Below, in pieces: positions 57,662-64,000 of a stretch of DNA of 64,000 nucleotides. The stretch is from CAVWDU01 sp963753815. GTDB lineage: Bacteria > Pseudomonadota > Gammaproteobacteria > Pseudomonadales > Halieaceae. The stretch lies in the NCBI GenBank assembly GCA_963753815.1, contig CAVWDU010000003.1, positions 1,984,001 to 2,048,000 on the forward strand. The letters are read 5' to 3'. The translations under genes and the position numbers were made by a program. The notes beneath the pieces were generated by a model. The model had not been told where the DNA came from. It searched no databases and saw only the letters and a list, made by a program, of their open reading frames with translations. Numbering within the stretch: the first letter of the stretch is position 1; each line of letters opens with the position of its first letter.

Positions 57662-60163
57662 ATGAAAGAGCAAAGAACATCCATGAAAGTGATTGCCGGC
57701 ATTGCCCTGGTCTTATTGGCTATTCCGGTAATGGCGCAGGAGATCACCGGAACCCCGGGGACACCCACTGCCACCACGACCATTAACGGGGAGCAGATTC
57801 CGGCGCCTCCAGAGCCCTTTGAGGGCAAGATCGAACGCAATGCGGTCGATTCCAAACCCTACTGGCCTGCAACCATCAAGCCCGGCAAAGGCGCGCCCAA
57901 TGTCCTGCTGATCATGACCGACGATACCGGCTATGGCACGCCGTCGACCTTTGGCGGCCTCATTCCTACCCCGGCATTGGATAGGATCGCCGAGATGGGC
58001 CTGCGCTTTACCAACTTTAACTCCACCGCGCTGTGCTCACCGACGCGGGCGGCGCTGATCACCGGGCGCAACCACCACTCGGCGGGCTTCGGCGTGATCG
58101 CTGAGCAGGCGACGGGCTATCCCGGGTATAACTCCCTGATCTCCAAAGATAAGGCGACGATTGGCACCATTCTGAAGGACAACGGTTATCGCACCTCGTG
58201 GTTCGGCAAGAACCACAACACCCCGGCCTTCCAGGTCAGCCAGAATGGTCCTTTTGACCAGTGGCCGATCGGCATGGGATTTGAGTATTTCTACGGTTTT
58301 ATGGGCGGTGACACCTCGCAATGGACGCCGGGCCCGCTGATGCGCAACACCACGCCGATCTACCCCTATGAGGGCAATCCCGACTACAACCTGATCACGG
58401 CCATGGCGGACGAGGCGATCGAATACATGAATCGCATCAACACCCTGGCCCTGGATCAGCCGTTCTTTGTCTACTACGTGCCCGGCGGCGTGCACGCCCC
58501 GCACCATCCCACGAAGGAATGGATCGACAAGATCAGCGCCATGAACCTCTTCGACGAGGGTTGGAACAAGGTGCGGAAGAAAATCTTTGCCAACCAGAAG
58601 CGCCTCGGTGTCATTCCGGAAAACGCAGAACTGACACCCTGGCCGGAAGATCTGCTCAAAAAGTGGGATGACCTGACCGACGATGAGAAGAAAATGTTCG
58701 AGCGCCAGGTCGACGTGTTTGCCGCCTACGTGGCGTACACGGACCACGAAATCGGCCGGGTCATCCAGGCTGTTGAAGACATGGGCAAACTGGATAACAC
58801 GCTGGTGATCTATATCAGCGGGGACAATGGCGGCAGCGCCGAGGGCACCCTGATTGGAACACCTAACGAGGTGGCGGCGTTCAACGGCGTTAACGTGCCG
58901 GTGGCTGACCAACTCGAGCACTTCTACGATGCCTGGGGCAGCAACGAGACCAACCCGCACATGACCGTTGCCTGGTCCTGGATGTTCGACACCCCGTTCT
59001 CATGGACCAAGCAGATTGCCTCTCATTTTGGCGGTATCCGGCAGGGCCTGGCCATCGCCTGGCCCGACATGATCAAGGATAAGGGCGGTATTCGCCACCA
59101 ATTCCACCACGTCATCGATATTGTGCCGACGATTCTCGAGGCCACCAAAATCACGCCCCCGGCGGTGGTCAACGGTATCCCCCAGAGCCCGATTGAGGGC
59201 GTCAGCATGGCCTACCTGTTTGACGCGGATAACGCTGACGAGCCGTCCACGCACCGTACCCAGTATTTCGAAATGATGGGTGACCACGCGATCTACCACG
59301 AGGGCTGGATCGCCAGCACCAAGGTCATCCGCCCGCCGTGGATCATCACCGGTGCGGTCAGCCAGGACCCGGCCAATTTCCCCTGGGAACTGTATGACCT
59401 CAGCAAGGACTGGACTCAGGCCAATGACGTTGCAGCGGATAACCCCGAAAAGCTGAAGCAGATGCAGGAAATTTTCTGGCAACAGGCTGAAAAGTATCAG
59501 GTCCTGCCGCTGGATGCCTCTGTGGCCACGCGCCTGGTGACCCCGCGCCCCAGCCTGACCGCGGGTCGCAATGTGTTTACCTGGTCGGGTACCTTTACCG
59601 GCACCCCCAATGGTGATGCACCGAGCGTATTGAACACCTCCTACACCATAACGGCGGATGTTGAGGTGCCCAGGGGCGGCGGCGAGGGCATGATCATCAC
59701 CCAGGGCGGGCGCTTTGGCGGATACGGCTTCTACCTGGTGAAAGGCAAGCCGGTCTTTACCTGGAACCTGCTCGACCTGGAACGCATCCGCTGGGAAGGC
59801 GCCGACGCGCTCAGCGAAGGCAAGCACACGCTGGAATTCGACTTCTCCTATGACGGTCTCGGCATGGGTACGTTGGCCTATAACAACATGAGCGGGATCG
59901 GCCGCGGCGGTAGCGGTGTGCTGAAAGTCGATGGCAAGGTGGTTGCTACCCAAAAGATGGAGAAAACCATCCCGCTGATCCTGCAATGGGACGAGAATCT
60001 CGATGTGGGTGCGGATACGGGTACCGGTGTGGATGACTCCGATTACCAGGCGCCGTTTGCCTTCAACGGCACGCTGGACAAGGTCACTCTCACGGTCGAC
60101 CGACCCGTGCTAACCAGCGCCGACAAGGCCAAGCTGCAGCAGGCCGTGACCACGAAGGATTAG
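57662..60163 (+). CDS. Arylsulfatase (type I, large form)
   Basis: An 833-residue exported sulfatase. A signal (MKVIAGIALVLLAIPVMAQ) starts at either 57662 or the ATG 57683. The catalytic formylglycine precursor is Cys-125 in the CSPTRAALITGR signature, with metal ligands in LLIMTDDTGYGTP. A second conserved block GKNHNTPAF and an EIGRVIQAVEDMG helix follow. The C-terminal about 190 residues (from about 640) form an extra beta-sandwich domain, so the protein is longer than typical arylsulfatases. No maturation enzyme is in the window. The gene is GC-rich in third positions (C-ending codons) relative to neighbours. Substrate unknown. Confidence 0.93.
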   Translation: MKEQRTSMKVIAGIALVLLAIPVMAQEITGTPGTPTATTTINGEQIPAPPEPFEGKIERNAVDSKPYWPATIKPGKGAPNVLLIMTDDTGYGTPSTFGGLIPTPALDRIAEMGLRFTNFNSTALCSPTRAALITGRNHHSAGFGVIAEQATGYPGYNSLISKDKATIGTILKDNGYRTSWFGKNHNTPAFQVSQNGPFDQWPIGMGFEYFYGFMGGDTSQWTPGPLMRNTTPIYPYEGNPDYNLITAMADEAIEYMNRINTLALDQPFFVYYVPGGVHAPHHPTKEWIDKISAMNLFDEGWNKVRKKIFANQKRLGVIPENAELTPWPEDLLKKWDDLTDDEKKMFERQVDVFAAYVAYTDHEIGRVIQAVEDMGKLDNTLVIYISGDNGGSAEGTLIGTPNEVAAFNGVNVPVADQLEHFYDAWGSNETNPHMTVAWSWMFDTPFSWTKQIASHFGGIRQGLAIAWPDMIKDKGGIRHQFHHVIDIVPTILEATKITPPAVVNGIPQSPIEGVSMAYLFDADNADEPSTHRTQYFEMMGDHAIYHEGWIASTKVIRPPWIITGAVSQDPANFPWELYDLSKDWTQANDVAADNPEKLKQMQEIFWQQAEKYQVLPLDASVATRLVTPRPSLTAGRNVFTWSGTFTGTPNGDAPSVLNTSYTITADVEVPRGGGEGMIITQGGRFGGYGFYLVKGKPVFTWNLLDLERIRWEGADALSEGKHTLEFDFSYDGLGMGTLAYNNMSGIGRGGSGVLKVDGKVVATQKMEKTIPLILQWDENLDVGADTGTGVDDSDYQAPFAFNGTLDKVTLTVDRPVLTSADKAKLQQAVTTKD

Positions 60164-60191
60164 GCAATACGCCATCAACTTCTCTCCCTCA

Positions 60192-60234
60192 ACAGGGGCG
60201 GGATTCAATGACTGTCATTGGATGCGGCCCCTGC
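60192..60234 (+). terminator. Hairpin downstream of the sulfatase gene
   Basis: CAGGGGC pairs with GCCCCTG and an inner ATTCAATGAC with TGTCATTGGAT, giving a long stem. No T tract follows, so its terminator role is inferred from position only. Confidence 0.6.
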
Positions 60235-60589
60235 TCCCAAAGATCCCCCCGTTTTTAACCCGATCCGTTTCACTAGCGGGCAGCGATCGCTGTCGGCTGG
60301 CTAGCTGGCGGCCGCCACGGCGTGGTCGCTGGTACACGGCCATGCGACCTTGATCAATGACGGTCGCGCAGTCCCGAAAGCTGTGGCGTTGGTTCACACG
60401 ACGACAGGGTTGCGCAGGTCTGCGCGACGCTGGCTTGCGCTGTCCCGGGCGCCGCATACTCGTAGCGGTGCGGTTGCAACATTGGCCCGGCTTTGCAGCA
60501 ATTTTTCGGCATATTCAATTTGGAAATTTTCTGTCATTCTATGTGGCGGTCGGCGCTATAAGGGCAGGGAACATGGGTGAATAGACGTT
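60235..60589. other. Intergenic, no gene seen
   Basis: About 350 GC-rich bases between the sulfatase hairpin and the phosphatase start. Open frames on both strands are short and without homologous character. It must contain the phosphatase promoter. Confidence 0.4.
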
Positions 60590-61609
60590 ATGTTTGATTT
60601 GCGTTTTTGTCATGTAGAGCGAACATTGAACCAAAGCTATTTGATCCGGTGGCACGCTTCCCCCGGACAAAGAGTGTCTGTTTATATGTCGGATAGCCCG
60701 GAAGGTTTTTATACGGGTAAGCATATCGGCTCCCCGGTGCTGCAGACGACAAACTCTCAAGCCCTGGTAGCCAATCCGGATGTCTCTGTCCGGCATTACT
60801 TTTACCTGGAGTCTGACCGTGGCGAGGGCGTGGTATTGGCTGAGCGCCAGTTGTCCTTACAGGGCGTGGCAAACTTTCGTGATCTGGGGGGCTACCAGGC
60901 CGACGAGGGGCGGCGCCTGAAGTGGGGCAAGCTCTATCGCTCAAGCAAATTGTCGTCGCTGTCCGAGGGCGACATAAGCTACGTCAAGCGCCTGGGAGTA
61001 AGCTTGATTTGCGATTTTCGGCAGGTGATCGAGCAACAGTTGGACCCCATATTTTTAGGTAATGAAAGCGCACACAGAATCGCCAGCTTGCCTGTCACTC
61101 CTGGCAGTTCCATCAGCTTTCTGGAAAATCTTCATAACGGCATCATCGCGGTTGACGATGCCGCGGGCTTCATGGAGGAGATCAACCGCGATTTTGTGGC
61201 TAACCAGATGCCTCAATATGCCGAGATGTTCCAGCTGTTACTGGCAGGAGACAAACCATTACTGATTCATTGCGCGTCGGGTAAGGATCGGACGGGTTTT
61301 GGTGCCGCGCTGATTTTAGATGTGCTCGGGGTCAATGAAGAAGCGATTGTCGATGACTACTTGCTGACCAACAAATATTTGCCGGTAGAAGAAGAGATTG
61401 AACGATTGTCGGATAAGTTTTCCGACCATGCCGGTGAGCCGGTGTCAGCCCAGGTGTTGCGACCGATGATCGAAGTTCGTCCTGAGTATATCAAGGCGTG
61501 CTTTGCGGAAATCAAAAAGCGCTTCGAGTCCAAAGAGCATTTCTATGAGGCAGCCCTGTCTCTGGACCCGGGTCAGGTAAAGGCCTTGAAGGATCGTTAT
61601 CTTGAATAG
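60590..61609 (+). CDS. Tyrosine/dual-specificity phosphatase (protein-tyrosine-phosphatase-like)
   Basis: A 339-residue cytoplasmic protein with the phosphatase P-loop HCASGKDRTG (Cys about 226, Arg about 231). The upstream LQGVANFRDLGGYQADEGRR and IYRSSKL-like segments match the bacterial tyrosine-phosphatase family (Pfam Y_phosphatase3). A beta-rich N-terminal about 90-residue domain precedes it and is not part of the usual core. Targets are unknown. It is a single gene convergent with the MFS gene. Confidence 0.87.
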   Translation: MFDLRFCHVERTLNQSYLIRWHASPGQRVSVYMSDSPEGFYTGKHIGSPVLQTTNSQALVANPDVSVRHYFYLESDRGEGVVLAERQLSLQGVANFRDLGGYQADEGRRLKWGKLYRSSKLSSLSEGDISYVKRLGVSLICDFRQVIEQQLDPIFLGNESAHRIASLPVTPGSSISFLENLHNGIIAVDDAAGFMEEINRDFVANQMPQYAEMFQLLLAGDKPLLIHCASGKDRTGFGAALILDVLGVNEEAIVDDYLLTNKYLPVEEEIERLSDKFSDHAGEPVSAQVLRPMIEVRPEYIKACFAEIKKRFESKEHFYEAALSLDPGQVKALKDRYLE

Positions 61610-61628
61610 CATGCACATCAATAGCCTT

Positions 61629-62867
61629 CTAACGCTTATCTTCAGTTCCACCGCCCTCCACCTCCGGGTGCATTTCCAGCACCACGGGGGAGGTTCTTGC
61701 CATTGATACAAAATCGGCTTGCTCTTCGATCGTCGGGGCCTTGCGCACTGTCATACGAAATAGACCGAACAGAGACAAGGCCAAGGCTGCAGCTGCACTC
61801 GTGAGCGGAAGGCCGACTGGCCCCCATTCAGTCATCGCAAGACTGACCAATATTGGCCCTGTAAACGCTCCTACACCGTAGATCAGCAGCAATCCGCGGG
61901 TTGCCTCTAACACCTGTGAGGCTTGCAGTTGGTCGTTGGTGTGGGCAACGCTTATGCCGTACAGGGCAAACACAAAGCCGCCGTAAATAAAGCTGGTCGC
62001 GACCGGTAAATGCCAGTTCATTAAAATGATGACTGCGCTCATCCCCGCTGAGATTGCGGTGGCGACAGCGCATAAGATCAGTACGGTGCGACGATCCCGG
62101 CGGTCTGAAAGGTGGCCGATGGGCCATTGCAGCAGGGCGCCCCCCAAAATGGTCGCCGTCATCAGCATCGCGATTTCAGCTTCATCCAGGCCCATCTTGT
62201 AGCTAAAGACGGCGGTCATTCCCCAGAAGGCGCCGGTGATCAGGCCAGAGGCAAAGCAGCCGGCACTCCCTAGCGGGGAAGCAATAATCAGTTGTTTAAG
62301 TGCCACCGGCTCGACCGCGCCCAGGCGCGGTTCGTGCACCCGCAGCACTGCCACCGGGACCAACCCGAGGCAGATCAGAATGGTGGCAATGGCAAACAAA
62401 TGCATGCCGGCCGGATCGCCCGCCAGCAGCATAAATTGGCCAGCGCCCAATGCCACCAGGGTACTCATTATATAGGTAGAAAAAATACGGCCCCTGGCAG
62501 GACCGGTGCTCTGCTCGTTGAGCCAACTTTCGACCACCATGTACAGGCCGAGCAGGCAAAAGCCATTCAGTATCCTCAATGCCAACCAGGCCCAGGGATC
62601 AACCAGCAGTCCGAAGCCCAGGGTGGAGGCCGCCGCCAGCGCCGCAAAGGAAGCAAAGGCTCGAATATGGCCGACATTGCGAATCAGTTTTGGCCCCAGA
62701 AAAGTGCCAACAATATAGCCTGCGTAGTATCCGGACATGATAAGCCCGGTTTCGATCGGGTTAAATGAAGCGATGGTTGCGCGAATACCCAGCAGGGTCC
62801 CCAACAGGCCAGAGCCGACCAGAATCAACGCCAGGCCGAAAATGAGAATCAGTATGGTAGGGGTCAT
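61629..62867 (-). CDS. MFS transporter (YcaD-like)
   Basis: A 412-residue inner-membrane MFS permease with 12 hydrophobic segments. The N-terminal LGIRATIASFNPIETGLIMSGYYAGYIVG and ESWLNEQSTGPARGRIFSTYM-like loop are typical of the YcaD/sugar-efflux-type group. The ATG at 62867 is the homologous start; the open frame further upstream is not. Substrate unknown. It is convergent with the phosphatase gene. Confidence 0.87.
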   Translation of the reverse strand: MTPTILILIFGLALILVGSGLLGTLLGIRATIASFNPIETGLIMSGYYAGYIVGTFLGPKLIRNVGHIRAFASFAALAAASTLGFGLLVDPWAWLALRILNGFCLLGLYMVVESWLNEQSTGPARGRIFSTYIMSTLVALGAGQFMLLAGDPAGMHLFAIATILICLGLVPVAVLRVHEPRLGAVEPVALKQLIIASPLGSAGCFASGLITGAFWGMTAVFSYKMGLDEAEIAMLMTATILGGALLQWPIGHLSDRRDRRTVLILCAVATAISAGMSAVIILMNWHLPVATSFIYGGFVFALYGISVAHTNDQLQASQVLEATRGLLLIYGVGAFTGPILVSLAMTEWGPVGLPLTSAAAALALSLFGLFRMTVRKAPTIEEQADFVSMARTSPVVLEMHPEVEGGGTEDKR

Positions 62868-63197
62868 AGGCTTTAAGCAGTCAGAGCATTGGCCAGCGAG
62901 TATATTTTCGTGAAAGCGATGCACTGTAACGATATTTCGTCGACTCACGCAATAGTAAACTGAACACCACACCATCAACCCCCGGCTCTTTTGGCCACAG
63001 CATGCTTGCGTTGGCTTGATCGTTGCCCTGGCGATGGAGGTAGAAGTATCAAAACCGTGGACCGCACACAACTCCGGGACAATGCGCCATATTTCATGTT
63101 CTACTGGCACCTCAAAAGTCTGAGCTGTGGCAGACCCAGATCAATAATTTGTCGCATGGCCAGTGTTCGCTCAAAACCCGGACCAGGAGAGTTAGCT
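62868..63197. other. Divergent intergenic region
   Basis: About 330 bases between two divergently transcribed genes. It must hold both promoters. No regulator-binding palindrome stands out. Confidence 0.35.
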
Positions 63198-64000
63198 GTG
63201 AAAGCTGTCGCATTGACCCACTATCTTCCCATAGAGAACCCTAATGCTTTGCTGGATGTGGAGCTGCCGGTACCAAGGGCCCTGGGGCGCGACTTACTGG
63301 TGGAGGTGAGGGCGGTATCTATCAATCCGGTCGATACCAAGGTTCGCAGTCCCAAAGATACGATTGAAAGCGCTCCCCGTGTGCTGGGTTGGGATGCCAG
63401 CGGTATTGTCGCCGCTGTCGGCCCGGAGGTCACACTCTTCAAACCCGGCGATGAGGTTTACTACGCGGGCGATATTACCCGTGCCGGCTCCAATGCGGAA
63501 TTTCAGTTGGTGGATGAGCGTATCGTCGGTAGCAAACCGAAAAGTCTCAGCTTTGCCGAGGCGGCAGCGTTGCCGCTGACAACGATCACTGCTTATGAGT
63601 CCTTCTTTGATCGGCTGGGGATTGATCGCGATGGCGCCGACCAGGGCCAGTCATTACTTATCATTGGTGCGGGTGGCGGGGTGGGGTCGATCGGCATTCA
63701 ACTTGCCAAAGCGGCCGGGCTGGTCATCATTGCCACGGCGTCGCGGCCCGAGACCACAAGCTGGGTGAAACAGCTGGGTGCAGATTATGTTGTAAACCAT
63801 CGTCAGCCCATGGTTGAGCAGGTACATGCCCTGGGATTTGAATATGTCGATCACATTGCGATTTTCAATGACATGCGCCACTGGGAAACGGCGGTTGAAC
63901 TGATTCGGCCACAGGGCGGAATAGTCACCATTGATAATACGGAATTACCGCTGCCGATGGCCGCGATGAAGACCAAGGCGGCGAGCCTGCACTGGGAGTT
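63198..64000 (+). CDS. Zinc-type alcohol dehydrogenase/quinone-reductase family protein, partial
   Basis: The start is GTG 63198 behind a GGAGAG site. The protein reads into the window edge. It has the MDR N-terminal GroES-like fold (SINPVDTKVR, LGWDASGIVAAVG) and the nucleotide-binding Rossmann motif SLLIIGAGGGVGSIGIQLAKAAGL at about residue 152. The zinc-ligand residues of true alcohol dehydrogenases are absent in this part, so quinone-oxidoreductase/ZADH-type is likelier. Truncated at the right edge. Confidence 0.88.
   Translation, partial: MKAVALTHYLPIENPNALLDVELPVPRALGRDLLVEVRAVSINPVDTKVRSPKDTIESAPRVLGWDASGIVAAVGPEVTLFKPGDEVYYAGDITRAGSNAEFQLVDERIVGSKPKSLSFAEAAALPLTTITAYESFFDRLGIDRDGADQGQSLLIIGAGGGVGSIGIQLAKAAGLVIIATASRPETTSWVKQLGADYVVNHRQPMVEQVHALGFEYVDHIAIFNDMRHWETAVELIRPQGGIVTIDNTELPLPMAAMKTKAASLHWE

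Noticed and set aside
58037..59986. Two long minus-strand frames (58037-58960 and 59000-59986) in the sulfatase gene
   Set aside because: Antisense frames kept open by the GC-rich third positions of the sulfatase; no domain motifs.
60215..60457. Arg-rich minus-strand frame downstream of the sulfatase
   Set aside because: Basic, low-complexity translation of GC-rich intergenic DNA with no recognisable domain.
1..64000. CRISPR arrays, rRNA, tRNA, prophage or integrase
   Set aside because: No short regular direct repeats with spacers, no cloverleaf or rRNA-like stretches and no phage structural or integrase genes were seen; only a manual reading was possible.

Overview
The window reads as a chromosomal segment of a free-living, probably marine, aerobic gammaproteobacterium. 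The placement near Spongiibacteraceae/Cellvibrionales-type lipid degraders is inference from gene content: a FabY-type ketosynthase, thiolase, dienoyl-CoA isomerase, an acetyl-CoA hydrolase/transferase, a cytochrome P450 with a CoA ligase, a phasin-like protein, outer-membrane phospholipase A, MiaE, Tag and KefB. Genes lie on both strands in short operons. I see no rRNA, tRNA, CRISPR array, prophage or intact insertion sequence.

Layout. 1-7 kb: two overlapping lipoprotein genes (one an endonuclease/phosphatase-fold protein), a nucleotide-exchange transporter, phosphoglucomutase, the first copy of a nested-palindrome repeat, and a PutP-type symporter. 6.5-13.5 kb: a lipid block with thiolase, a GlxA/AraC-type regulator, a divergent FabY-like ketosynthase, two SRPBCC proteins, a nitroreductase and a dienoyl-CoA isomerase-like crotonase. 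13.7-16.4 kb: two secreted proteins resembling pilus or spore-coat-U subunits, and a DUF4239 membrane protein. 16.5-21.4 kb: acetyl-CoA hydrolase/transferase, an M20 peptidase and a depolymerase-like esterase. 21.4-28.3 kb: repeat copy 2, a VOC protein, a decayed mobile element, then an alkyl-DHAP-synthase-like flavoprotein, GlpD, a frame-disrupted YrhK-like membrane protein and an FGGY kinase, suggesting metabolism around glycerol-3-phosphate/DHAP or ether lipids. 28.3-31.9 kb: an IS1380-type transposase ruin, a dihaem cytochrome-c peroxidase that appears to start at ACG, small decayed ORFs and a K+ channel. 32-39.7 kb: an iron alcohol dehydrogenase and glutamine-synthetase-like pair, a MITE-like element, then P450, CoA ligase, an NTF2-like protein and an unknown secreted protein. 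39.7-54.1 kb: mostly minus-strand housekeeping and envelope genes. 54.3-64 kb: a VPLPA-CTERM exoprotein with a sigma-54-type promoter, a small lipoprotein, cardiolipin synthase, repeat copy 3, a large arylsulfatase, a tyrosine phosphatase, an MFS transporter and a truncated quinone-reductase-like gene.

The most notable non-gene signals are three copies of a ~157-bp nested palindromic element with 16-bp terminal inverted repeats (copy 1 is itself interrupted by a second inverted-repeat sequence) and two diverged copies of a ~142-bp MITE-like element. Three separate reading-frame breaks are each cured by adding one base to a homopolymer run, so either recent decay or homopolymer under-calling in the assembly must be considered before any of these is called a pseudogene.
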